In this document: positions 52,788 through 62,043 of the stretch, one piece after another | Numbering within the stretch: the first letter of the stretch is position 1 | Layout: each line of letters starts with the position of its first letter | Assembly (NCBI GenBank): GCA_035577985.1 | Contig: DATJZY010000052.1 | Location: forward strand, 1-64,000 | Length of the DNA stretch: 64,000 bases | From: Candidatus Eisenbacteria bacterium | Lineage (GTDB): Bacteria > Desulfobacterota > Binatia > DP-6 | Direction of reading: 5' to 3' | Translations under genes and position numbers: made by a program | Notes under the pieces: generated by a model | Told to the model about the DNA's origin: nothing | Databases searched by the model: none | The model's input: the letters and a program-made list of their open reading frames with translations, nothing else

Positions 52788-54046
52788 TGCGACGACTTGG
52801 CCGCATGCCCACCGGTGCCGCGGTGGTGGCACTCTTCGCCGGCGTCCTGCTGGCAGCCCCGTCGTGGACGATGCCCCTCGGTGGTCGGGTGATCGATGCC
52901 GACACGAATGCCCCGATCGCCGACGCGTACGTCACGGTCGGCGAGACCGTGGGCCGCACCGATCGCGACGGGTTCTTTGCGATCGACGGCACCGGCACGG
53001 TTCGGGCGCGCGCGGTCGGGTACGGGCGCGTGGCCGTCGCGGCGGTGCCCGGCACGGCGATCACGGCCGCGCTGCCGCCGCTGCGCCCGAAGGCGCTCTA
53101 TGCCTCCTTCTACGGCATCGGATCGTCCCGTCTGCGCGAGGCGATGCTCGCCCTCGCGGAGCACACCGAGATCAACGCCCTGGTGATCGACGTCAAGGGC
53201 GACCATGGCAAGATCCCGTACGCGAGCGCCGTGGCGCTCGCCAGCGAGATCGGCGCGCAGACGCCCCGCACGATCGCCGACGTCGACGAGCTCGTGATGC
53301 GGCTGCACGCGAGGGGGCTCTATCTCATCGCGCGCATCGTCGTGTTCAAGGATCGCCCGCTCGCCATCGCGCGCCCCGCGCTCGCCGTGAAGACCCGTGA
53401 CGGCGGCGTGTGGCTCGATCGCGAGCACCTCCCCTGGACCGACCCGTTCCGGCGCGAGGTGTGGGACTACAACATCGACGTCGCGGTCGAAGCGGCGCGC
53501 CACGGCTTCGACGAGATCCAGTTCGACTACGTGCGCTTCCCCGACGCGACCGGGCTCGCATACGCGGAGGCGAGCACCCAGGAGAGCCGCATGGCCGCGA
53601 TCGGCGGGTTCCTCACCGAGGCACGGCATCGGCTCGTTCCGTACAACGTCTTCCTGTCCGCCGACGTGTTCGGCTACGTCTGCTGGAACCGGAACGACAC
53701 CCTGATCGGCCAGCGCATCGAGGAGCTCGCGTCGCTGCTCGACTATGTCTCCCCGATGCTCTACCCGTCGTCGTTCCAGTTCGGCATTCCGGGCTATCGC
53801 AATCCCGTGGCGCACCCGTACGAGATCGTATCCCTCTCGCTCGAGCAGGCGCGGCAGCGGACCGGGTTACCGGCGACACGCTTCCGGCCATGGCTTCAGG
53901 CGTTCCGGGATTACGCGTTCGGCCGTCGGCCCTTCGGCGGTGACGAGATCCGAACCGAGATCTCTGCGGCCGAGGCGTTCGGTTCGGATGGATGGATGTT
54001 GTGGAATCCCCGCAACACGTACTCGGCCGACGGCCTCGCGCGCTGA
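52787..54046 (+). CDS. Putative exported glycoside hydrolase (DUF4015/PF13200)
   Basis: 419 residues. A signal peptide (about 1-28) is followed by a small carboxypeptidase-like beta domain (RVIDADTNAPIADAYVTVGE) and a TIM-barrel region with NALVIDVKGDHGKI, EIQFDYVRFPD, VFLSADVFGY and YVSPMLYPSSF, which match the DUF4015 family of putative glycosyl hydrolases. The conserved Asp in FDYVRFPD is likely catalytic. It is placed between a deacetylase and a muramidase-like gene, so a glycan of the envelope is the probable substrate. Confidence 0.82.
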   Translation: MRRLGRMPTGAAVVALFAGVLLAAPSWTMPLGGRVIDADTNAPIADAYVTVGETVGRTDRDGFFAIDGTGTVRARAVGYGRVAVAAVPGTAITAALPPLRPKALYASFYGIGSSRLREAMLALAEHTEINALVIDVKGDHGKIPYASAVALASEIGAQTPRTIADVDELVMRLHARGLYLIARIVVFKDRPLAIARPALAVKTRDGGVWLDREHLPWTDPFRREVWDYNIDVAVEAARHGFDEIQFDYVRFPDATGLAYAEASTQESRMAAIGGFLTEARHRLVPYNVFLSADVFGYVCWNRNDTLIGQRIEELASLLDYVSPMLYPSSFQFGIPGYRNPVAHPYEIVSLSLEQARQRTGLPATRFRPWLQAFRDYAFGRRPFGGDEIRTEISAAEAFGSDGWMLWNPRNTYSADGLAR

Positions 54047-56319
54047 GCGCGCCGTGGGGCGCGATCGCGGCCAGCCTCGTCGCGACGGGCCTGTGCGCCG
54101 GCTGCGTGTCGGCGCGAAGGGATCCGCTCCCCCGGACCGCGGCGCCGCTCGACGGCATCGACGCGATCGTCGAGGACGAGATCGCGGCCGGCAGGATTCC
54201 GGGTGCCGTGGTCGTCGTCGGGCGGGACGGAGCCGTCGTCTACCGGCGTGCGTTCGGCCGCCGGACCGCCAGTCCGGTCCGCCCCATGACCCTCGACACG
54301 ATCTTCGATCTGGCCTCGCTCACCAAGGTGATGGCCACGACGCCGGCAGTGCTGCAGCTCGTCGAGCAGGGACGTATCGGGATCGACGAGCCGGCGGCGA
54401 CGTATTGGCCCGAGTTCGCCGCGAACGGAAAGCGCAGCATCACGATCCGGCACCTCCTCACCCACTACTCGGGTCTCCGGCCGGATCTCTCGACGCGGCC
54501 CGACTGGCGCGGGTACCCCGCCGGCCTCCGCCGCATCGTCGCCGAGCGCCCCGTCGCGCCGCCGGGTCGCTCGTTCCTCTACAGCGACACCAACTTCGCG
54601 GCCCTCGGCGAGATTGTGCGGCGCGTCTCGGGCGAGCCGCTCGACGTCTACTGCGCGCGCCACGTGTTCCAGCCGCTCGGCCTGCACGACACCGGGTTCC
54701 GTCCCGCCGAGATCGGACGCCTCGCCCCGACGGTCTACGCCGAAGGGTCCCCGCGATTCGGGTCCGTACACGATCCCATCGCCGACCGGATGGGCGGCGT
54801 CGCGGGCCACGCGGGCCTCTTCTCGACCGCCGACGACGTCGCACGCTTCGCGCAGACGATGCTCGACGGCGGCAGTGCCGGAGCCGTCCGCGTCCTCCGC
54901 CCCTCCACCCTGGCGCAAGCGACGAGCCCGGAGAACCCGGACGGCGGCTTCGTACACCGCGGCCTCGGATGGGACCTCGACTCGCCGCTCGCGGCGGACT
55001 GGAGCGGGGTCTTCGCGCCCGGCGTGTACGGGCACACGGGTTATACGGGCACGTCGCTCTGGATCGATCCGACGTCTCGCCTATACGTCGTCATCCTCAC
55101 GAACCGCGTTCACTTGCCCGACGGCGACGCGCGACCGCTGCGCGCCCGCATCGCGGCGCTGGTCGCGCACACGTTCGCCACCCGCCCGGGTGCCGTCACC
55201 GAAACCGGCATCGACGTCCTCGAGGCCGAACGCTTCGCGCCGCTCGTCGGCCGCCGGGTGGGCCTCGTGACCAATGCGTCCGCGCGCGATGCGGGGGCCC
55301 AACGGACGGTCGACGTCCTGCACGCGGCACCCGGGGTCGAGCTGGCGGCTCTCTTCAGTCCGGAGCACGGGCTCGACGCAGCGGCGGAGGGCCGGATCCA
55401 GTCCGGGCGCGACGCGCGCCTCGACATCCCGATCTACAGCCTCTACGGCCCCGAGACGCGTCCGACCCCGGCGATGCTCGACGGGCTCGATGCGCTCGTC
55501 TTCGACGTGCCGGACGTGGGCACGCGCTTCTACACGTACGTCACCACGATGGCGTACGCGATGGAGGCTGCAGCCCGCAAAGGCATCCCGTTCTACGTGC
55601 TCGATCGGCCGAACCCGCTCACGGCCTCGATCGTCCAGGGGCCGACGCTCGATCCGGATGCCCGATCGTTTACCGGCTACTTTCCGATCCCCATCCGCTA
55701 CGGGATGACGATCGGCGAGCTGGCGGGCCTCTTCAACGTCGAGAACGGCATCGGCGCCGACCTCCACGTGATCACGATGCGCGGATACCGGCGAGACGCC
55801 TGGTACGACGACACCGGGCTCCAGTGGGTGCCGCCGTCACCCAACCTCCGCTCGCTCCGGCAGGCGACGCTGTATCCCGGCGTCGCGTTGGTCGAGGGTG
55901 CGAACGTGAGCATCGGGCGGGGCACCGCCGCACCGTTCGAGCTCCTGGGCGCGCCGTGGATCGACGGCCGTGGACTGGCGCGATACCTGAACGGGCGCGC
56001 AATCGATGGGGTCCGCTTCGAGCCGATCGACTTCCAGCCGACTTCCGAGCCGTTCCGGGGCGTGCGCTGCCACGGGATTCGCATCGTCCTGCTCGATCGA
56101 AACCGGCTCGACGCGCCGGCCCTCGGCATCGAGATCGCGAGCGCGCTCCATCGGCTGCATCCGCGCGCCTTCCGGCTCGACGACACGCGCCCGCTCATCG
56201 CGGCGCGTTGGGTGGTCGATGCCGTCGCCGAGGGACGCGACCCACGATGGATCGTGGACCGCTGGCGAGGTTCCCTCGACCGGTTTCGGGCAGTGCGTGA
56301 CAAGTACCTGCGCTACTGA
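53992..56319 (+). CDS. Fusion of a serine beta-lactamase-like hydrolase and a NamZ-type (DUF1343) exo-muramidase
   Basis: 775 residues. A hydrophobic N-terminus ending LCAGC suggests a lipoprotein. Residues 50-395 are a class C beta-lactamase/esterase domain with LASLTKVM (Ser-x-x-Lys), YSDTNF (Tyr-x-Asn) and GHTGYTGTS (third motif). Residues 400-775 are DUF1343, the NamZ family (GH171), exo-acting N-acetylmuramidases: GLVTNASARDAGAQRTVDVL, SPEHGLDAAAEG, FDVPDVGTRFYTYVTTMAYA and IRYGMTIGELA. The pair suits peptidoglycan fragment breakdown. It overlaps the preceding gene by 55 bases. The last 90 residues are also found in the scar at 37.3 kb. Confidence 0.88.
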   Translation: MDVVESPQHVLGRRPRALSAPWGAIAASLVATGLCAGCVSARRDPLPRTAAPLDGIDAIVEDEIAAGRIPGAVVVVGRDGAVVYRRAFGRRTASPVRPMTLDTIFDLASLTKVMATTPAVLQLVEQGRIGIDEPAATYWPEFAANGKRSITIRHLLTHYSGLRPDLSTRPDWRGYPAGLRRIVAERPVAPPGRSFLYSDTNFAALGEIVRRVSGEPLDVYCARHVFQPLGLHDTGFRPAEIGRLAPTVYAEGSPRFGSVHDPIADRMGGVAGHAGLFSTADDVARFAQTMLDGGSAGAVRVLRPSTLAQATSPENPDGGFVHRGLGWDLDSPLAADWSGVFAPGVYGHTGYTGTSLWIDPTSRLYVVILTNRVHLPDGDARPLRARIAALVAHTFATRPGAVTETGIDVLEAERFAPLVGRRVGLVTNASARDAGAQRTVDVLHAAPGVELAALFSPEHGLDAAAEGRIQSGRDARLDIPIYSLYGPETRPTPAMLDGLDALVFDVPDVGTRFYTYVTTMAYAMEAAARKGIPFYVLDRPNPLTASIVQGPTLDPDARSFTGYFPIPIRYGMTIGELAGLFNVENGIGADLHVITMRGYRRDAWYDDTGLQWVPPSPNLRSLRQATLYPGVALVEGANVSIGRGTAAPFELLGAPWIDGRGLARYLNGRAIDGVRFEPIDFQPTSEPFRGVRCHGIRIVLLDRNRLDAPALGIEIASALHRLHPRAFRLDDTRPLIAARWVVDAVAEGRDPRWIVDRWRGSLDRFRAVRDKYLRY

Positions 56320-56519
56320 CGGGTACGCCGGACGGCCTCGCGTTCGGGGTTCCCTTCCGCCCCCTCGGGCTTTCGCAACCGGTACAATGCGGCACCGGCG
56401 GCCTTCGCGCAGGTCGGAACCTCCACCCCACGACCCGCCTCGCGAAGACGCCGCCAGGCCGTCGATCGCCGGCGGCTCGTTTCGAAGCAGCTGGCACGTG
56501 TGATGCTGAGGTAGGGGGC

Positions 56520-57104
56520 ATGCAACTTCCACTCGAGATCACGTACCGCAATGTCCCGTCCTCACCCGCGATCGAGGCTGCCATCCGCGAGAAGGCCGCG
56601 AAGCTCGAGGCGTTCTACGATCGCATCACGAGTGCTCGCGTGGTCGTGGAGACGCCGCACCGGCAGCATCGCCAAGGGACGCTCTTCCACGTCCGCATCG
56701 ACCTCCGGGTTCCGGGACGGCAGATGATCGTGAGCCGGGCGCCGGCCGCGCACCACGCCTACGAGGACGTCTACGTTGCGATCCGCGATGCCTTCGACGA
56801 CGCGAAGCGCCAGCTCGAAGACTACGCGCGTGAGACGCGCGGCACCGTCAAGACGCCGGCGCCGTCCGGGCACGGTCGCATCATCCGGCTCCACGCGGAG
56901 GACGGCTACGGATTCATCGGAACGCCGGAGGGACGCGAGCTATACTTCCACCGCAACAGCGTGGTGGACGGCGACTTCGACCGGCTGCACGTGGGCGACG
57001 ACGTGCGCTTCAGCGAGGAAGCCGGCGAGCAGGGGCCCCAAGCGAGCACCGTGCACGTGGCGGGCGTGCCGTTCACGAAGAAGCGTGCCCGAAAACGAGC
57101 CTGA
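56520..57104 (+). CDS. Ribosome hibernation factor fused to a cold-shock domain
   Basis: 194 residues. Residues 1-105 match HPF/RaiA (S30AE) proteins, which dock in the 30S decoding site during stationary phase: LEITYRNVPSSPAIEAAIRE, VVVETPHRQHRQG and YEDVYVAIRDAFDDAKRQLE. Residues 118-180 are a cold-shock domain: GHGRIIRLHAEDGYGFIGTP and ELYFHRNSVV. This architecture is known in some proteobacteria and replaces the dimerisation tail of long HPF. The ATG follows GGTAGGGGGC. Confidence 0.9.
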   Translation: MQLPLEITYRNVPSSPAIEAAIREKAAKLEAFYDRITSARVVVETPHRQHRQGTLFHVRIDLRVPGRQMIVSRAPAAHHAYEDVYVAIRDAFDDAKRQLEDYARETRGTVKTPAPSGHGRIIRLHAEDGYGFIGTPEGRELYFHRNSVVDGDFDRLHVGDDVRFSEEAGEQGPQASTVHVAGVPFTKKRARKRA

Positions 57105-57250
57105 CGCCGGTGTCGACGTCGAGCGGCCGCGCGCCAGTCGCGCTGTGCGTCCACCATCCGCGTCGACACGAGGACGCGCGCCGGCGGCACGACGACCCAG
57201 CAGGTACGCCCCGTGACGTCAGCGGAGACGTAGGCTCATCATGGATCCGA

Positions 57251-57369
57251 CTAGTGCACCGCCGCCGAGATGGACTCAACATGACCACCATCGAACGCGG
57301 CCAAAGTGCCTGGCAGGTCGCGGGTCGCGGAATCAGCTCTTTGATCGCGACTCGGCGGCGGTGCACTAG
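57251..57369. repeat. MITE-like element with perfect 19-bp terminal inverted repeats
   Basis: A 119-bp unit begins with ctagtgcaccgccgccgag (57251-57269) and ends with its exact complement (57351-57369). The 81-bp interior has no gene. The trinucleotide cga flanks it on both sides (57248-57250 and 57370-57372), compatible with a target duplication. It lies between the HPF and ferritin-like genes. No transposase using these ends is seen in the window. Confidence 0.6.
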
Positions 57370-57413
57370 CGAAGCGGGGTTTCCACCCGGTTGCGGTTTG
57401 CTAGGCACGTGAC

Positions 57414-57944
57414 GTGACGGAGACGGAGATGGATCTGGGTGAAATGCTGGATCGGTGCCGCGCTCTGGAATGCCGTTCGGCAGCCCTGTACCGCAGCTTC
57501 GCCGCAGCCGCGCATGACCAACCGGAGCTGTCTGCATTCTGGACAGACATGGCGCGGGACGAGGACCAGCACTCTCGCATCCTCGACGAAGCGCGTGCGC
57601 GCTTGCCGACGGTCGATGCCTGGCTGACGCACATCTCGGTGAAGTGGCCTGAGGTCGTGCGTGACGTGGGAACGCAGCTCTCGACGGCGGAGCTGCTCAC
57701 CGGCGGCACTGACACCGACGAGCAGCTGGCCGCCGCACTCGAGCTCGAGATGACGGAGCTCGAGCCGCTACGCCAGATGCTCGTGAGCGTGAGCCGGCAC
57801 CGCCCACCACGGCCAGTCGGAGAGGTCCACGCGCTTCGCCTCGTCGAGGGAGCGGAGCGCTTCAGCAGTGATTCCCGGGTTCGGCAGCTGGCTGCACTGC
57901 TGCGCTCCCGGCACTGTCCAGCCGCGGGCCACTCACACACCTGA
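57414..57944 (+). CDS. Ferritin-like/rubrerythrin-like protein
   Basis: 176 residues from GTG (an ATG at 57429 is possible). Helical with ECRSAALYRSFAAA and MARDEDQHSRILDEARA, and a later LELEMTELEPL, giving the repeated Glu and Glu-x-x-His pattern of ferritin-like di-iron bundles. The second pair of ligands is less clear. No rubredoxin domain. Probably involved in iron or oxidative stress handling. Confidence 0.6.
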   Translation: MTETEMDLGEMLDRCRALECRSAALYRSFAAAAHDQPELSAFWTDMARDEDQHSRILDEARARLPTVDAWLTHISVKWPEVVRDVGTQLSTAELLTGGTDTDEQLAAALELEMTELEPLRQMLVSVSRHRPPRPVGEVHALRLVEGAERFSSDSRVRQLAALLRSRHCPAAGHSHT

Positions 57945-58043
57945 CGGCTCGGGATGATCGGGGGCGTCATCGATGCCGCCGGCTTGCACCCTTGACGGCA
58001 TCGGGCGCCAAGCGAGCCGTCCGCACAAGGTATGCCCGCGTCC

Positions 58044-60144
58044 GACGCTCAGGACCGCTCGGTGCGCGCACGCAGGCGGCGGAGGCGCTCGACGTTCGCA
58101 TCGAGCGCCGCTTCGATGGCCGCGTTGAACGAGCCCTCTGGATAACGCTCCTCGGCGTCGGGCGCCCCCGCCGGCTTTCCAGAGCAGTGCATAGAGCTCG
58201 GCCGACGACGCGCTGTCGCCCTCGACCTCGTCGTACTGCTGCTCGAACGTCAGGGTCGCCGACACCGCAAACGGACGTTTGCGCGCGTGCCGCCCGGCGA
58301 GGAACCCGGACAGGATGAGCACGCCCTTCGAGTGCGCCGGGCCGCCGAGCTTGACCTCGCGCTCGACGTCGACGACGCCCGGCTCGCCGAGAAACGTTCG
58401 CGCGGTGATGCGCGCCGGGCGGCCGAAGGCGTGGTCACCGAGTGCCAGGACCGCGATGCCGTTGACCTGCCCCACCGCCTCGCCGTCGGTCGCGATCGCG
58501 ATCGCGCCCTCACTCGTGATCCGAGCCAATCGCTCCTCGACGAGATTCGCGCGCTGCCGGTTTTCATCGACCGCTCGCGCGACGTCGTCGCGGCCGACGA
58601 GCGCGTGCCCGCTCTGCGCGGCCCAGTAGGCTGCCTGGCGCACGAGATCGATCAGCTCGCCCATGCGCGAGGTCAACCGCTCCTGGTGCGGCACGAGCCG
58701 CGAGCAATGCTCGATGATCCCCGCGACGCCATCGGCGGTGAAGTGCGGCAGCCCTTGCTCGCGACACACATCACCGAGGAAGCGCGCGAGGAGCATCTCG
58801 AACTCGGGTGTGCGTGGTAGCGAGTCCTCGAACTCCACCTTGACCTTGAACAGCGCCCGGAAGTCCTCGTCGACCGCGTGGAAGAGGTAGTATAGGAACG
58901 GGTTGCCGATCAGGACGACCTTGACGTCGAGCGGGATCGGCTCGGGCGCGAGGCTCACCGCGTTCACCAGCCGCAGATCCGCGAACGGCTCTTCGATGCG
59001 CACGCTCCGGCTATCGATGGCCTTCTTGAGCGCGGCCACGCGCCCGGGTGGGCGATCACGTCCTTCGCCTCGAGGATCAAATACCCGCCGTTCGCGCGAT
59101 GGAGCGCACCCGCCTGCAGGAGGGTGAAGTCCGTCACCAGCGTGCCGAAGTGGGCGTGGTGCTCGATGCGACCGGCGAGATTCGCGAAGCTCGGCGTGTC
59201 CTCCGTGACGACCGGGGCGCCGTGTGTTCCCGTCCGATCGACCAGCACGTTCACCCGATAGCGGTCGAGGAACGCACCGGGCGGCGCCAGAAATGGCAAC
59301 GGTGGTCGCGCCCCCTTCGGCCAGCCGCTGGAAGTCGGACGCGTGCTCGATCAGATCGGCCTGGACCTGCTCGAGATGGCGCGCCGCGCCGGCGACGTCG
59401 GCGAAGCGGTCGCGAAGCTCCTGCACGACGGGACGGATGGCCGCGGTCGTGACCTCCTCCACCAGCTTTTCGCGCGCGTTCCGCGCCTCGCTCGACCTCG
59501 CGAATCTGCCGCACGGTCGCCTCGACGCGCTCGTTGAAGCGGGTGCCGGCTTCGTTCAACCGCCGCTGCTCGGCCTCGGGCAACGCGTGAAACTCTTCCT
59601 CGCTGAGCGGCCGCCCGTCACGAGCGGGCGCAACCGCGAGCTCACCGGGCGTGCGACACGATCACGAATCCCTTCGCGATGACCTCGCGCTCGAGTTCGT
59701 CCATCTCCGCCTTGTGCCGCGTGGCGAGCTCTTCGAGTATGCGCGACTTCTGATGTGCGAACTCCTCGCTCTCGAAGGCGCGCGGCACGCGGATCCGGCA
59801 CTCTTCGACCAGCCGCTGCATGGCGGCGCGCAGGTCGCGGCCCCGTCCGGCGGGCAGCTCGACCGCGACCGGCCGATAGGGATCGGTGAAGTTGTGGACG
59901 TAGCACCAGTCCGACGCCGTCGCGGCATCGCGCGCGGCGTCGGCCAGCAGGCGCCGCATGGTGCGTGTCTTCCCCGTCGCCGCCGGGCCGAGCACGAAGA
60001 GGTTGTAGCCCTCGTGCCGCATACCGATCCCGAACCGGGTCGCGCGCGCCGCCCGCTCCTGCCCGATCATGCCGTCGAGCGGAACAGCAAGGTCGCCACG
60101 TCGCAGGCCGCGCGCAAGCGGGACACGTCGAGTGGCGACGTCAC
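58044..60144 (-). pseudogene. Lon-related AAA+ protease, pseudogene
   Basis: Pieces in several frames rebuild the AAA_32/Lon-type protease. They are: GTG start at 60144 with LDVSRLRAACDVATL; then MIGQERAARATRFGIGM and LFVLGPAATGKTRTMRRLLA (Walker A); [72 protein letters not shown]; and the long segment from [20 protein letters not shown] to EVEGDSASSAELYALL with the catalytic Ser. Frameshifts lie near 60075, 59650, 59490, 59295 and 59055, and the rest of the Lon catalytic domain with the catalytic Lys is deleted near 58165, joining to EGSFNAAIEAALDANVERLR. It follows rtcB by two bases, so it once belonged to that operon. Confidence 0.85.
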
Positions 60145-60146
60145 CG

Positions 60147-61592
60147 TCAGCCCTTGATGTTCCCGATCGGCGAGAGCGTCGCCACGCGATGGGAGAGTCC
60201 GGTCTGCTCGAGCACGTCGACCACGGCGTCGAGGTCCTTGTAGGCGAAGCCCGCCTCTTCGGCCACACCCCACGACGAGCGGGCGCGGACGACAATGCCG
60301 CGCGCGGCCATGTCGGCAATGAGCTTCGGTCCCTTCACCCGGCGCTTGGCCTCGTGCCGAGACATCGTGCGTCCCGCGCCGTGCGCCGTCGAGCCGAAGG
60401 TTTCGGCCATCGCGCCCGCCGTACCGAGCAGCAGCGCGGATCCCGTTTCCATGGAGCCGCCGATGATGACGGGCTGCCCGATCTCGCGATACGCCGCCGG
60501 GACGTCGGGCGAGCCTGGCCCGAAGGCACGCGTCGCGCCCTTGCGGTGCACGACCAGCTCCATCAGGTCGCCGTCGACGACATGCTGCTCGAGCTTCGCC
60601 GTGTTGTGGCAGACGTCGTAGACGACCTGGAGGCCGAGCGCCCGCGCGTCGCGCCTGAACACGCCGGCGAGGACCTCGCGCACGCGGTGCGTGATCACCT
60701 GTCGATTCGCGAACGCCACGTTGGCGGCCGCATTCATCGCGCCGAAGTACGCCTGCCCTTCCGGCGACCTGAACGGTGCGCAGGCGAGCTCGCGATCGTT
60801 CACGCGAATGCCGTAGCGCGGCATCACGCGATCGAACGTGCGCAGGTAATCGGTCCCGATCTGGTGGCCGAAGCCGCGCGACCCGCAGTGCAGCATGATG
60901 AAGATCTGGCCGGGGCCGTCGATCCCGAGCACCGCCCCGCGCTTCGGATCGTGGAAGCCCTCGGGCCGGAGCACCTGGATCTCGAGGTAGTGATTGCCCG
61001 ATCCGAGCGTGCCGAGCTGGTCCATGCCGCGCTCGAGCGCGCGCTCGCTCACGCATTCGGGATCCGCGCCCGGGAGCGCGCCGCCGCCTTCGGTGCGCTC
61101 GACGTCCTCCGGCCAGCCGAATCCGTGTGTGACGCACCACCGCGTGCCGCCCTTCATGACGTCGCGAAACTCGGCCTGGGAGAGCTTGACGAAGCCGTGG
61201 CAGCCGACGCCGGCCGGGACGGCCGCGAACAAGCGGTCGACGAGCTCCGCGAGCCGGGGCCGCACCTCGGCCTCGGCGAGATTCGTGCGGATGAGTCGCA
61301 TGCCGCAGTTGATGTCGAAGCCGATGCCGCCGGGCGAGATGACGCCGCTGTCCGCACGGAATGCCGCGACCCCGCCGATCGGGAAGCCGTACCCCCAGTG
61401 GCCGTCGGGCATGCAGAGCGCGGCCCGGACGATGCCGGGAAGGCAAGCGACGTTCGTCACCTGATCGAAGACACCGTGCTCCATGCCGGCGAGCAAGGCC
61501 TCGCTCGCGTAGAGCCGCGCCGGCACGCGCATGCCCGGCTTCTCGCTCGCGGGGATCTCCCAGATGCACGGTGCCACCGGCGTGAGCTGCAT
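60147..61592 (-). CDS. rtcB: RNA-splicing ligase RtcB
   Basis: 481 residues. Metal and GMP sites of RtcB are present: MPDGHWGYGFPIGGVAAF, GIGFDINCGMRLIRT (Cys ligand), LGSGNHYLEIQ, LHCGSRGFGHQIG and the active-site His in TAHGAGRTMSR. RtcB joins RNA 5'-OH to 3'-phosphate or 2',3'-cyclic phosphate ends using GTP. An AGGAG ribosome-binding site precedes the ATG. It lies ten bases after the archease gene and works with it. The cyclase rtcA is at 35765. Confidence 0.95.
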   Translation of the reverse strand: MQLTPVAPCIWEIPASEKPGMRVPARLYASEALLAGMEHGVFDQVTNVACLPGIVRAALCMPDGHWGYGFPIGGVAAFRADSGVISPGGIGFDINCGMRLIRTNLAEAEVRPRLAELVDRLFAAVPAGVGCHGFVKLSQAEFRDVMKGGTRWCVTHGFGWPEDVERTEGGGALPGADPECVSERALERGMDQLGTLGSGNHYLEIQVLRPEGFHDPKRGAVLGIDGPGQIFIMLHCGSRGFGHQIGTDYLRTFDRVMPRYGIRVNDRELACAPFRSPEGQAYFGAMNAAANVAFANRQVITHRVREVLAGVFRRDARALGLQVVYDVCHNTAKLEQHVVDGDLMELVVHRKGATRAFGPGSPDVPAAYREIGQPVIIGGSMETGSALLLGTAGAMAETFGSTAHGAGRTMSRHEAKRRVKGPKLIADMAARGIVVRARSSWGVAEEAGFAYKDLDAVVDVLEQTGLSHRVATLSPIGNIKG

Positions 61593-61602
61593 CGCGACGC
61601 TC

Positions 61603-62043
61603 CTAGATGTCGATCACGACCTGCGCCCGCCACCCGCCTGCATGCTGCTCGAGGGTGAAGGCGTGCAGCGTCACGGCCTTCGGATCGTTCCGGAGTGCCA
61701 TCCGCTCGACGTCGATCGCGCCGCCATGGACCCGCGCTACGAGCGTGCACGGTCGTCCCGTGCCGACGCGGACCTCGGCGACGGGGAAGATCTCGCGATC
61801 GCGATCCTTGCGAAGGATGAGCTCGGCGAGCCAGTCGTACAGGAGCAGATCCGGCTCCTCGGCCTCGAGCGTCACCCGCCGCTCGAGGGTGATCGGCACC
61901 GTCGCGGGGTCGACCATGATCTCCGCGAGCGCCGTCGCCGCGGTCCCGAACAGATCGTCCAGGTCGGCACCGTCGACCTCGATGGCGCAGTCGGCGATCG
62001 CGATGTCCTCGATGAAGCGATAACGGCCCACGGTCTCGCTCAT
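61603..62043 (-). CDS. Archease, activator of RtcB
   Basis: 146 residues starting MSETVGRYRFIEDIAIADCA, with DLFGTAATALAEIMVDP and EAEEPDLLLYDWLAELILRK, the conserved archease pattern with acidic metal-binding residues. Archease speeds RtcB guanylylation. Its ATG overlaps the phosphoribosyltransferase stop by four bases and rtcB follows ten bases later, so the three genes are one operon. Confidence 0.9.
   Translation of the reverse strand: MSETVGRYRFIEDIAIADCAIEVDGADLDDLFGTAATALAEIMVDPATVPITLERRVTLEAEEPDLLLYDWLAELILRKDRDREIFPVAEVRVGTGRPCTLVARVHGGAIDVERMALRNDPKAVTLHAFTLEQHAGGWRAQVVIDI

Noticed and set aside
56313-56525. 70-codon minus-strand frame before the HPF gene
   Set aside because: No recognisable family and no ribosome-binding site; it overlaps the HPF start. 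It could be a relic, but I cannot support it.
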